From Pandoraea bronchicola (GTDB lineage: Bacteria; Pseudomonadota; Gammaproteobacteria; Burkholderiales; Burkholderiaceae), in NCBI RefSeq assembly GCF_902459805.1, contig NZ_CABPST010000013.1, positions 1-64,000 of the forward strand: a stretch of 64,000 nucleotides of DNA. Direction: 5' to 3'. A program made the position numbers and the translations under genes. Position 1 is the first letter of the stretch, and each line of letters opens with the position of its first letter. Below the pieces are notes generated by a model. That model was not told the origin of the DNA and did no database searches. It was given only the letters and a program-made list of their open reading frames with translations. Positions 35,201 to 43,740 of this stretch are shown here, piece by piece.

Positions 35201-35665
35201 TCACTTCGCCGGAATCGGCGTGGCCCGATCTACCGGGACGGCGGTCACGCTGTTCTGAGGGGAGCCGTCGATGAGCTTGTCGGAGTAGGTGAGGTAGACG
35301 AGTGTGTTACGTGTCTTGTCGACCATTCGCACGATGCGCAGCTTCTTGAAGAGCGGGGACAGCCCTTCCGAGAAAACCTCCTCTTCCTTCGGCAGCGGTG
35401 CGCTGAACGAAATTGGCCCCACGGGGCGGCAGGCAATCGACGCTTCCGCCTTGTCTTCCGCCAGCCCGACCATGCCCTTGACACCACCGGTCTTCGCGCG
35501 CGACACGTAGCACGTGACCCCGCGCACCTTCGGATCGTCGAAGGCATCCACGACAATCTTGTGATCGGGCCCCAGCAACTTGAACGCCGTGCTGACGTCG
35601 CCGATTCTCTCGGCATGTGCCCAATTCGCCACGACCATGAATGCCAGTGTGAGTGCTTTCTTCAT
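35201..35665 (-). CDS. creA: CreA family exported protein
   Basis: A 154-residue protein with a signal peptide (MKKALTLAFMVVANWAHA). The mature part begins ERIGDVSTAFKLLGPDHKIVVDAFDDPKV, then GVTCYVSRAKTGG and the SIACRPVGPI segment, as in CreA, a widespread conserved periplasmic protein of uncertain function near catabolite-regulation genes in E. coli. ATG 35665 matches the family signal peptide; the in-frame ATG at 35725 adds unlike residues. Confidence 0.85.
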   Translation of the reverse strand: MKKALTLAFMVVANWAHAERIGDVSTAFKLLGPDHKIVVDAFDDPKVRGVTCYVSRAKTGGVKGMVGLAEDKAEASIACRPVGPISFSAPLPKEEEVFSEGLSPLFKKLRIVRMVDKTRNTLVYLTYSDKLIDGSPQNSVTAVPVDRATPIPAK

Positions 35666-35754
35666 GAAGATGTGTTCCGTTAAACGCTGCGTTAGCGACG
35701 ACGTTCGCCCGTCAATGTCTGCCATGAGCGGATTCTACTCGCGTGGGGTGACCG

Positions 35755-37896
35755 TTATGACAACCACTGCGAGAAGGCCGCCGAGTCTTTGTCCGGCGAG
35801 ATGTACCACTGCCGCCGCGCGGGATCGTAGACGGCACCGAGGGCAGCCAGATTGTCTTTCGCGCCATAGGTGTCGCCGCTGAGGTAGCGACGTGCGGGAG
35901 TGGCGTCCACGGGCATTGCCATATTGCGAACGAGCGCATCGTCGGCGAGGTGTGTCGTGCGAGGCAGGTCGAGCGAGGTGAGGAAGCCGCTCTGGCGGGT
36001 CTCGTCTTGGGAGGTGATGAGCGTGAGCGATTCCCGAGCCCGGGTCAGCGCCACATAAAAGAGATTCTTCTCGCTTTCCAACTGAGCGAACGGATTCGGG
36101 AACTCATTGCGTTCCAGAAACGGAATGATGACGTGATCGAACTCCTTGCCCTTGATGTTCGCGACGGTGTCGACGCTCACGCGAGCGCCTGCTCGTGTGC
36201 GCCGGCTGGCAGACAGGCGGGTCATCATCGACGAGAAGTAGTCGGCGAGCGGCGTGTCGTCTGAGGGCAGTGTCGCAGCAAAGGCGCGCAGCGTGCGCTC
36301 CACGAGATCGACGTCGTAAGGGCGGGCGTAGAGGCGCGTTGCAACCGCCTGAAAATCGATCTTCTGACGGATGCGCCGGAAGGCCTCGCTGGCCGGGAGC
36401 GTCGGCAGGCTCGCGCGCAGTTCGCGAATCAGATGGCCGATGTTGGCGGCGGGCGTACCCTGTGCCGCTCCCAGCAGGTAAGACTCGTAGATCTGTTCGA
36501 TCAGCTCCGGATGCTTGGCCGTGAGCAGATATTGATCGCGCGACAAACGAATATTGGCGAAGATGCCGAGCACGGCAGCGACGGACATGCGCTCGCGCTC
36601 GTCGATCGTTTCGTGTGCTCGCATCGCCAACGCGAACACGGCGCGCACGAACCGGATCTCTTCCCGGAACTGAAAGCCCTCCTTGTTCGGCGATTCGAAT
36701 GCAATCTCGGCTCGCCACAGCGCTTCTTCCACCGCAGCACTCTGATGCCAGTCGCGCAGAAGCACCGCACAAGTGGAACGTTTGTCGCTGTCTTGCAACC
36801 AGCCGCGCACGTTGTCCAGCACTGCCTGCGCCACGGCGTCTTGGGCGCCGTCGGTCTTGATCACCTCGATGGGGGTGTGACGCCGGACATACGACTCGAT
36901 GGCCTTGCGTTTGAACGCGGCAACCGGATAGGCGATATGCGGGCCATGACGGAACGTGCGCGTGAGCGGGTAGGCGGTCGCGCCGGAGAAATCCACGCGG
37001 AAACGATCTCCCATATACACGTCGCTCGCACCCATCTCACCGTGGATGACCTGATCGCGATCGCCAACGCCGACGAAGCGGCAGTTCAGCGTGCGAAGCA
37101 CATGACGCAGCACGCGATACGACGCTTCGTTGAAGTCGTGTTGCTCGTCGCAAACAATCAACCGGCATGGCGCAAAGTACTGCGGCGCGACGCTTTCGCG
37201 ATCGATCAACTGCGCCAGATCGTAAGTGGCGTCGAAACGGTCCCGGAACTTCGGCTCATCAAGCGCGCCAAGGCGAATCCGTTCATAGGCCTGAGCGATG
37301 GCGTATTGGGCCGGTGTAACGTCCAGGCGCTCGAGCAAGTCGCCGAGCTGTTCGTCGTCGACGTCATCGAACAATGCGCCGCCCGCTTTGAGCTTTCGCA
37401 TGGCGTCGATGCTTTGCGCCACATTGATGTGGTTGTCCTCGAAGGTACCCGGTGCGTAGCGGTGTTCGACGTCGTCGCGCAATGTTTCCATGGCATCGGC
37501 AATGTAGGACGTCAGGAAGCTGTCGCGCTGAATGCGCCGTGCGCGTTCGTTCGCCGTGGGCAAGGTGTCGAGCACCTCGTGGCTGTAGTCGTCGAAGGTC
37601 GAGACACGCACACGTTTGTGCAGGTCCGCATGGATGCCGCTGCGTTGCAGGCGGGCGCGCAGCACGTCGGCGGCGGTGGCGGTGAAGGTCAGCGCGAGGA
37701 TTTGTTCGGGCGGCGTACCGCCAGCAATGGCTTCACCGATGCGCGCGACAAGGGTTGTCGTCTTGCCGGTGCCGGCGTTGGCCATGGCGATGCAGATCCG
37801 CTCGTTCGCGACCTGAAGGGCGGTCTGCTCGATGGTCAATGCGGGACCATTGGGCACGAATCGCGGGGTGCGGACGGGGGATGGGGTTTCACTCAT
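35755..37896 (-). CDS. UvrD/Rep-like superfamily 1 helicase with a DUF5710-like C-terminal tail
   Basis: A 713-residue ATPase. ANAGTGKTTTLVARIGEA (about residues 39-56) is Walker A. VCDEQHDFNEASY (about 245) replaces the usual DExQD box with DEQHD. Motif III is VGVGDRDQVI, motif IV lies near TYPLTRTFRHG, and KGKEFDHVIIP plus YVALTRARESLTLI are motifs V and VI. The last 45 residues (AKDNLAALGAVYDPARRQWYISPDKDSAAFSQWL) resemble DUF5710, a small domain often attached to primases and anti-restriction proteins. It presumably unwinds DNA in repair or defence. No partner nuclease is encoded nearby. Confidence 0.85.
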   Translation of the reverse strand: MSETPSPVRTPRFVPNGPALTIEQTALQVANERICIAMANAGTGKTTTLVARIGEAIAGGTPPEQILALTFTATAADVLRARLQRSGIHADLHKRVRVSTFDDYSHEVLDTLPTANERARRIQRDSFLTSYIADAMETLRDDVEHRYAPGTFEDNHINVAQSIDAMRKLKAGGALFDDVDDEQLGDLLERLDVTPAQYAIAQAYERIRLGALDEPKFRDRFDATYDLAQLIDRESVAPQYFAPCRLIVCDEQHDFNEASYRVLRHVLRTLNCRFVGVGDRDQVIHGEMGASDVYMGDRFRVDFSGATAYPLTRTFRHGPHIAYPVAAFKRKAIESYVRRHTPIEVIKTDGAQDAVAQAVLDNVRGWLQDSDKRSTCAVLLRDWHQSAAVEEALWRAEIAFESPNKEGFQFREEIRFVRAVFALAMRAHETIDERERMSVAAVLGIFANIRLSRDQYLLTAKHPELIEQIYESYLLGAAQGTPAANIGHLIRELRASLPTLPASEAFRRIRQKIDFQAVATRLYARPYDVDLVERTLRAFAATLPSDDTPLADYFSSMMTRLSASRRTRAGARVSVDTVANIKGKEFDHVIIPFLERNEFPNPFAQLESEKNLFYVALTRARESLTLITSQDETRQSGFLTSLDLPRTTHLADDALVRNMAMPVDATPARRYLSGDTYGAKDNLAALGAVYDPARRQWYISPDKDSAAFSQWLS

Positions 37897-38064
37897 GACA
37901 TCAACCTTGCTGAGAGCGGGGATGACGCATGATGCTGCCTCATGAGTCTGGCCCGTCGAGTTCTATGCCGGCCGCGACAATCGCCAGCCATGCGTGTCGC
38001 GGATTCTACTCGCGTCCCACGGTCAGCACCCGCAACCGGCCCCGGGCCCTCTCACGAATTCGCG

Positions 38065-38102
38065 GGAAGTCCCGTCCCCCGAAGGCGGGCGACGGGACTT
38101 CC
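38065..38102 (-). terminator. Hairpin terminator of the CsgG-like operon
   Basis: GGAAGTCCCGTC / GACGGGACTTCC (38065-38076 and 38091-38102) form a perfect 12-bp stem, 34 bases after the stop of the minus-strand lipoprotein gene at 38136. It is the likely end of the four-gene operon. Confidence 0.6.
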
Positions 38103-38135
38103 GCGGTACTGCGTGCTACCACTGGCTACGGCGGG

Positions 38136-39578
38136 TTACCACTTCTCGTCTTGCGACGGACCCGATTGCGCGTCGGCCGAAGTTGAACCTTTCTTCGCCG
38201 TCTTTGCCCCGGTCGTGGCTTTGGCGGCCGAAGTCTCAGGCGCCGCACCTGCCGCTGCGGCCAACCCGGCCTGAGGCGCTGCCTTTGCGGGCTTGCCGGC
38301 AAGCTCGCCGCGCACCTGAAGGCCTGCGATCGGCAGGGCGTCGAGGTTGAGGTTGCCGCGCACGTTCTCGAGATGCCCGTACGACAGGTTCTGCGTCACG
38401 CGCTCGACGACCAGTTCGCAGCACGGATTCTCGGTGCGTCCGAGGTTTTGCCCGGTCTGTGGATCCTTGAACTCGTTGCCCAACGCCACGACGGCGTAGC
38501 GGCCGCCTTCACGCAGCGCCTGTCCGCCCTGGCTGACGACGACATTGGTGCCGTCGCGCCCGAGCACCGTGATCGGGAACGTCGATTGCAGGATCGCGCT
38601 GACGATGGCCTTGCTGGCCTGATCGGTCATTTCGGTGAGAATGCGTTGCCCATCGACGCCGGTGCCCAGTGTGGTCGGGGCCGTCGCTGGCAACGTGTTG
38701 CTCAACGAACTGGCGGCAGAGACCTGACGTGTCGCCACGTTCACCATTTTCTGCGACAGTGCCCAGCCGCCCGAATAGCTGACGAGTTGACGATCGCTTG
38801 TGCGCAACTGCCGGGCGTGCTTCGTGTAGTTGAACGTGCTCACGCGCGCACTCCACACCAGATCGGCACTGGCCGCTTGCGAGAGCTTCGCCAGCTCGGC
38901 GCTGGGAGCCTCGCCGGAGGCGATCATGTCCAGCTCCTGCTCGATCTCGGGACTCATCTCGCGGTCGAGCACGGCGAAACGGCCAGTCTGCACGAGCGCA
39001 TCGCTCACACGCTGGCGCAGCGTAGCGGCGACTTCGCGAGACGGCACGGTGGTGTCGCCCATCGGCAACGAGGCCTGCGGGAAGACGATTGGGCCGACCA
39101 CGACCTTGAGCTTTTGCATATCGGCCGACGGCTTGAACTTGGCGATGTCGGCCTCGATGCTTGCCTTATAGCGCTTGGACAGGACACCCGGCTCGTCGAG
39201 ACTGATCACGCGCAGACGCTGGATCACGCCGCCCGAGCGCTGCTGCACGATGTCGGCGAATGCGCTTGCCCGCAGCGATGCCGAGTCCTGATTGAGACTG
39301 ACGTCCAGCCCGTACTTGGCCGTCACGCTATCGGATTGCACCACGGCGCCGTTGACTTGCATCAGAGCGAGCTTCATCGCTTCGAGCACCGCTTCTCCTG
39401 CGGAGTTGCCGAAGCCTACCGCAGTTGTCTTTTCCGTCTCGACCTTGCCGACGTCCGGGACGGAGGCGGCAGCGCTCGGTGCGGAGGCCGGGGCCTGAGG
39501 CGCGTCGGCGGGTTTCTCGGAGCAGCCGGCAATAAAAAAGAGGGCCGCAAGGGCCCCCGTGAGCGAGTTACGCATCAT
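38136..39578 (-). CDS. CsgG/LpoB-like outer-membrane lipoprotein
   Basis: A 480-residue protein with a lipobox (FFIAG-C, Cys at about residue 19). The central part resembles CsgG/LpoB: ALVQTGRFAVLDRE, then a helical EIEQEL segment and ADLVWSARVSTFNY. The C-terminus is an Ala/Lys/Thr-rich tail. CsgG-fold proteins either secrete curli-type subunits or serve as periplasmic adaptors. It is the last gene in a minus-strand operon of four exported proteins. Two adjacent ATGs (39578 and 39575) are possible. Exact function is unknown. Confidence 0.6.
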   Translation of the reverse strand: MMRNSLTGALAALFFIAGCSEKPADAPQAPASAPSAAASVPDVGKVETEKTTAVGFGNSAGEAVLEAMKLALMQVNGAVVQSDSVTAKYGLDVSLNQDSASLRASAFADIVQQRSGGVIQRLRVISLDEPGVLSKRYKASIEADIAKFKPSADMQKLKVVVGPIVFPQASLPMGDTTVPSREVAATLRQRVSDALVQTGRFAVLDREMSPEIEQELDMIASGEAPSAELAKLSQAASADLVWSARVSTFNYTKHARQLRTSDRQLVSYSGGWALSQKMVNVATRQVSAASSLSNTLPATAPTTLGTGVDGQRILTEMTDQASKAIVSAILQSTFPITVLGRDGTNVVVSQGGQALREGGRYAVVALGNEFKDPQTGQNLGRTENPCCELVVERVTQNLSYGHLENVRGNLNLDALPIAGLQVRGELAGKPAKAAPQAGLAAAAGAAPETSAAKATTGAKTAKKGSTSADAQSGPSQDEKW

Positions 39579-39600
39579 GTTGTTGGTAGGGTGTCCCGGA

Positions 39601-40251
39601 TTACAGCGCCGCGAGTGCCTTGGTCGCGTCAGACGGCACGTCGATGCCGTTGCTGCGCGCGAAGTCGATGGCGTTCTTCAGCGCCTTGCCGGCTTCCGTG
39701 ACCGAGCTCGGGAAGTTCGACACGACGTAGGCGGCGCCGCCCAGCGACGTCAGCGCCATCGGCGATGCGCTCTTCATGTTGGCGCCCATCGACGTCACGT
39801 CGTTGCGCATGCCGGTGTAGTGAACCATGCCGAGGGCGAGATGGCCGAGGCCCTGTGCGAAGGTCTTCTTCGAGGCATCGTCGAGCACCGGCTTTTCCTT
39901 GAGCTTCGCTGCGATGGCGCCGCTCGTGTCGCCCACGGCGTTGACTGCCTTCGATGCCGAATCCTTGTCTTGCGTCGAGCCCGACGACAGTTGCGCCACG
40001 ACTGCGGCAGCCTGTTCGGCTTGCGTTTTCAGGCCGAGGGCTTCACCCATCTTGGCGTTGGCGTTGAGCACGTCGATGTTGGCGGCAACGTAGTTCTTCA
40101 CCAGTGCGGCCTGTTGGCCCGACAGATCGGCAGTGCTGTCCGACTTGCTGCCGCCGCCCACGAGGCTGGTCAGGCCGCCGAGTTGAGCGTACGAGGCGCC
40201 CGAGGCACCCACGAGAGCAGCCGCAACGGCACAAGCGATGATCTTCTTCAT
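39601..40251 (-). CDS. Exported hypothetical protein of the CsgG-like operon
   Basis: A 216-residue protein with a signal peptide (MKKIIACAVAAALVGASGASYA). The mature protein is Ala/Gly/Ser-rich, mostly helical by eye (LSGQQAALVKNYVAANIDVLNANAKMGEAL), with no cysteines in the mature chain, and has a FPSSVTEAGKALKNAIDFA helix near the end. No family is recognised. ATG 40251 is chosen for the signal. It is 39 bases from the next upstream gene and precedes the lipoprotein gene, so it is probably made with it. Confidence 0.7.
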   Translation of the reverse strand: MKKIIACAVAAALVGASGASYAQLGGLTSLVGGGSKSDSTADLSGQQAALVKNYVAANIDVLNANAKMGEALGLKTQAEQAAAVVAQLSSGSTQDKDSASKAVNAVGDTSGAIAAKLKEKPVLDDASKKTFAQGLGHLALGMVHYTGMRNDVTSMGANMKSASPMALTSLGGAAYVVSNFPSSVTEAGKALKNAIDFARSNGIDVPSDATKALAAL

Positions 40252-40290
40252 GAACTTCTTCTCCAGGAGAGGGATGGTGGAATCCGGCAA

Positions 40291-41421
40291 TTAACGCAAA
40301 CTGAGATTGGTGATCTGGCTGGTCAACTCGCGCGCGGCGTTGTTGGCCGCCAGCCGCAGCGCATTGGTGCGGGCCTCTTCTTCGGTCGGACCGGTGCCGG
40401 CGTACTGAACGGGGCCCACCGAGGCGATGGTGTCCGGAATGGTCTGGCCGATATCGAGCAGCTTCGCGTTGACGGTGACAGCCACGCGCATGAGGCCGGA
40501 GTTGGGATCGCGATCTGCGAGGCCGACATCGAGCGTGCCCAGCGCGATGTAGGACATGCGCGCTACGCGCATCCCCGAGACCATCGACGCAAGCGTCGCA
40601 GGCTTCAGGTCCATGCCGCTCTTGTAGTCGTTTTCGACGTTGGCGACCTTGAACTGACCGCCGGTATACGGCTCGACCAGTGCGGCTTCGTTGACCTTGA
40701 AGCCCGCCTTGGCGAACGTCGACGTGAAGACCTGCGACAGATTGGCGCTGGGAATCAGGCGGAACGTGTTGTCGGTGGCGCGTCGCGTGGTGCTGCCGCC
40801 TGTCTCGATGGAGGCCGAGCTATGCACCGATGCCGACATCTTCGCGTTCGTCGACGCGCTGGTGCCGATCTGATTGCCGCGAATGTTCTCGCCCTCGCTG
40901 CCCTGCTCGGACTCGCTGATCTGCGCCTTGACGTCGGATTTGCGGTCGACACGCTTGTACACGCGGTCGTCATAGGCGCGCGAGGTACCGACTTCGCGCG
41001 ACACGAAGATGAACGCCAGCGGCGAGCGTCCGGCCGGACCGCCCTTGACGACGGCGGAATCGCGCTTCACGGCGTTGCGAAGATTCGCCACGTTGAGCGA
41101 CACGCGCACGGCCACCGTGTATTGTTTTTTATCCGAGTTCTCGTCTTCGGCGAGGATCGTCGAGTCGAGGATGTAGCGATCCGGCTCGGCGAGGATCTTC
41201 TGGCGAATCGCGTCGAAGTTCTCCGACTCGGCTTCACCGGCTTCGGCGTAATAGAACTCCACGGCCTTCATTTGGGCAGCCGACAAGGCGCGGGCCTTGT
41301 CGTCGCGCGAAATCGACCAGCCTTCATACGTCACGGTCGCCTTGCCGCGCGCTTGCTGCACCTGCGCAGCTGCGCTCGACGCGAACACGGCTGCGGCAAA
41401 CAGCAGAAAGAGTTTCTTCAT
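40291..41421 (-). CDS. Exported hypothetical protein, middle of the CsgG-like operon
   Basis: A 376-residue protein with a signal peptide (MKKLFLLFAAAVFASSAAA). The mature part has a strand-rich beginning (KATVTYEGWSISRDD, YTVAVRVSLNVANL), a low-complexity NAKMSASVHSSASIETGG segment, and a C-terminal EEEARTNALRLAANNAARELTSQI helix that resembles the ends of FlgT/LPP20-type envelope proteins. Function unknown. Its ATG overlaps the TGA of the upstream gene by one base (TGATG), so the genes are coupled. Confidence 0.7.
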   Translation of the reverse strand: MKKLFLLFAAAVFASSAAAQVQQARGKATVTYEGWSISRDDKARALSAAQMKAVEFYYAEAGEAESENFDAIRQKILAEPDRYILDSTILAEDENSDKKQYTVAVRVSLNVANLRNAVKRDSAVVKGGPAGRSPLAFIFVSREVGTSRAYDDRVYKRVDRKSDVKAQISESEQGSEGENIRGNQIGTSASTNAKMSASVHSSASIETGGSTTRRATDNTFRLIPSANLSQVFTSTFAKAGFKVNEAALVEPYTGGQFKVANVENDYKSGMDLKPATLASMVSGMRVARMSYIALGTLDVGLADRDPNSGLMRVAVTVNAKLLDIGQTIPDTIASVGPVQYAGTGPTEEEARTNALRLAANNAARELTSQITNLSLR

Positions 41422-42614
41422 CACTTGCATAGCTTCATCAGTCCCATCGTCTTGTCGATTTGCGACGAAATGTCCGACGCCGAAGCGGCAGACTTCACCC
41501 ATGACGTGTCCGTACCTGCCACAGACTCGGCAAGCTTCACGAACAAGCCGTTGACGGAGTCGTAATAGGCCGGGAAATCGTCGACCCAAGTTTGCGACGC
41601 CGGTACCGGCTTCACCTCACCGTTCTTGAGCGAGGTATTGAGGTAGGTCGCACCGGTCAGCGGCTCCCGAATGGCGACATCCGCATAGCTGCCGTAGATG
41701 TAGGCCGTGCCCACCGCGTTCTCGCTGTATTTGATCTTCTTGAAGTTCTTCAGCGTGACGTCGATCTCGTAATCAGGCTGCGGCAGCTTGAGGTTGAAGA
41801 CCGTGCCGTCCATGATTTGCATCGACATGACGTTACCGATGGCATAGCCCTTTGAGTAAGGCACGACCGGCACGCCGATGCGCGTGGAGATCGCCTCGCT
41901 CACCATGTCTGCGACCCACGTCTGTGCGGCGCCGGGTGTGGCCTTCAGGTAATCGGGCAGGACGGCGGTGGCCTCCGGCGTGACTTCCACGCGGGTGACT
42001 TGCAGATAGCGCGGCGCCTGATCGGGCAGTTGCGCTTGCGCGACGGACGCGGCGAAGCGGGCGTACAGACCGGGCTTGCCGTTCGCGCCGTCGTAGACCA
42101 TGCGCACGCGATCGAGGACTTCGGCGCGCGTGGGTTCGTGATCGAGGTTATCGACGTAACCGAAGCTGACCGGATAGGAGCGCAGTACCGTCATCGACTT
42201 GAAGTCGAAGAACAGCACTTGACCGCGCAGCAGGACAAACAGCTTGCGGATGGCGCCGAAGCGCTCGACGGACACGGTCTCGGTATTGATGACCAGCGAT
42301 ACAACGAGCGCCTGGTCGCGACCCTTCAACTGCTCGATCGGTCCGGTCGCGAGTGTGAAGTGTCTGGCCGGATTCTGTGCCACTGCCGCCAGCAGACGCT
42401 TGTACGGCGAATCGCCCGCGGCCTTCAGGCCGTTCTCATAAGCACGCGAATAAGGAAATCGTTTGTCGATGCTGGCGGCGTCGCCGCCGTAGGCTGCGCC
42501 CGCAAACGCCACGGTTTTGTCTGTGACCTGAGCCTGAACGTGCCCCGCAAGCACCATTGAGAATGCCATCGAAAAGGTGATGGCAAGACGGAAGAGGAAT
42601 CCGCCGGTTTTCAT
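41421..42614 (-). CDS. Exported hypothetical protein, first gene of the CsgG-like operon
   Basis: A 397-residue protein with a signal peptide (about residues 1-29, ending VQAQ). The mature chain is mixed alpha/beta, with VVSLVINTETVSVERFG, FFDFKSMTVLRSYPVSF and PEATAVLPDYLKATPGAAQ as notable stretches, and a single C-terminal Cys (MKLCK). No known domain is recognised. The end overlaps the next gene (TGATG). Its promoter region (42615-42710) is AT-rich. Confidence 0.7.
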   Translation of the reverse strand: MKTGGFLFRLAITFSMAFSMVLAGHVQAQVTDKTVAFAGAAYGGDAASIDKRFPYSRAYENGLKAAGDSPYKRLLAAVAQNPARHFTLATGPIEQLKGRDQALVVSLVINTETVSVERFGAIRKLFVLLRGQVLFFDFKSMTVLRSYPVSFGYVDNLDHEPTRAEVLDRVRMVYDGANGKPGLYARFAASVAQAQLPDQAPRYLQVTRVEVTPEATAVLPDYLKATPGAAQTWVADMVSEAISTRIGVPVVPYSKGYAIGNVMSMQIMDGTVFNLKLPQPDYEIDVTLKNFKKIKYSENAVGTAYIYGSYADVAIREPLTGATYLNTSLKNGEVKPVPASQTWVDDFPAYYDSVNGLFVKLAESVAGTDTSWVKSAASASDISSQIDKTMGLMKLCK

Positions 42615-42689
42615 ATTGTTATGCTCCCCCGTTACGCGTCCGTGACGGGGGACGCGAGAACGCGGAATACTGTATTACTAACTATTTCA

Positions 42690-42705
42690 AGTCAATCTAT
42701 TGACT
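42690..42705. promoter_or_regulatory. Perfect inverted repeat upstream of the CsgG-like operon
   Basis: AGTCAA-TCTA-TTGACT is a perfect 6-bp dyad 76 bases before the first gene of the operon (minus start 42614). On the minus strand TTGACT also looks like a -35 box. It is a plausible operator or promoter, though the matching -10 is weak. Confidence 0.35.
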
Positions 42706-42905
42706 GGCGATCCTGCCTAAATTGATAGGGGCTGACGCCGACGTTTTGTCCGTGTCATGTAGGTGTTTCGAGGTGGGGCATCGGCGGTGGAAATCGGATT
42801 TCCCCCTTGGGCGACGATCGGCCGTCAGAGACGGTCAGCCGAAGGGGGCGCCACAGGCCAGTTGCCAGCGGTTGCCAAATGCGCTATAGTCACGCCTCTT
42901 CGCGC

Positions 42906-42981
<76 letters not shown>

Positions 42982-42998
42982 AACGAATGACGGTTTCC

Positions 42999-43074
42999 GT
43001 CCCCTTCGTCTAGAGGCCTAGGACATCACCCTTTCACGGTGAGTACAGGGGTTCGAATCCCCTAGGGGACGCCA
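42999..43074 (+). tRNA. tRNA-Glu (TTC anticodon)
   Basis: A 76-base cloverleaf beginning GTCCCCTTCGTCTAGAGG, with anticodon stem-loop TCACC-CTTTCAC-GGTGA (anticodon TTC), T loop GTTCGAATC and an encoded 3' CCA. It reads GAA/GAG glutamate codons. It is followed 67 bases later by a strong terminator. Confidence 0.95.
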
Positions 43075-43740
43075 CATATCGGCAGCGATGTGATTCATAC
43101 ATCGAAGCCGGCCGGCGTCAGATTCGGCAAAACGTATGGCAAAAGCCGGATGTCTTTCAAGACATCCGGCTTTTTTGCGTTTGTCCCGCCTATCGATTCG
43201 TCACGACGATTGCACCGTCTTCACCGGCAATGAAGCTTTTGTGACGCTTCGGAAAGTTAACAAACTTACTTAATTTGCTTTGAGATTTCTGACCCAGTCG
43301 CTACATCAATTCTGACGTCGGCACGGGGCTGTTTTGCCGATTTCCCAATCGTACAGCCCCAGCGCTGACGCGCGTCGGACGTTGCGCGTACGCGACAATG
43401 ACGATCTTCCGATTTGCCGGGGGACAGTATGGGGACGGAAGGCTTATAACATCCGGCAGATCAAGTTCGCATGGGGCTGGCAGAAGCGCCGCGCCGGGCG
43501 GACAAACAGGTGGTAAGAGGAGTGCTCAGACTCGGGTTTTTCCGGCCCGTATTGATGAGCGCCCGTCGCTGCGGCTAAATTCACAAAAAATGAATCGTAT
43601 TCCAATCTAATCTAATTGAATTGGATTTGCTGCAGGCGTATCGACCTCATGCCATAGACCGCCCCTGTCCGAAGTTCCTCCGGGGCAATGAAGCCTGCGT
43701 GCCGCACGGCATGAACAGGCTCAGACCAGAACGTGTAACT
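43075..43740. other. Long intergenic stretch before the exopolysaccharide locus
   Basis: After the terminator at 43141-43176 no gene is supported over 560 bases. Open frames at 43334-43516 and 43398-43610 lack recognisable sequence. The stretch 43255-43310 and 43575-43620 is relatively AT-rich, which fits the promoter of the wecB-led operon, but no convincing -35/-10 or regulator site is seen. The length suggests an extended regulatory leader. Confidence 0.5.
43141..43176 (+). terminator. Rho-independent terminator after the tRNA pair
   Basis: AAAAGCCGGATGTC (43141-43154) pairs perfectly with GACATCCGGCTTTT (43161-43174), and the downstream arm runs into TTTTTT. It is a textbook intrinsic terminator. 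Confidence 0.9.

Noticed and set aside
36433-37932. Plus-strand frame opposite the helicase
   Set aside because: Antisense shadow; helicase motifs on the minus strand are complete.
39559-41565. Plus-strand frame across three exported-protein genes
   Set aside because: Antisense shadow; the minus-strand genes have signal peptides and coupled starts.
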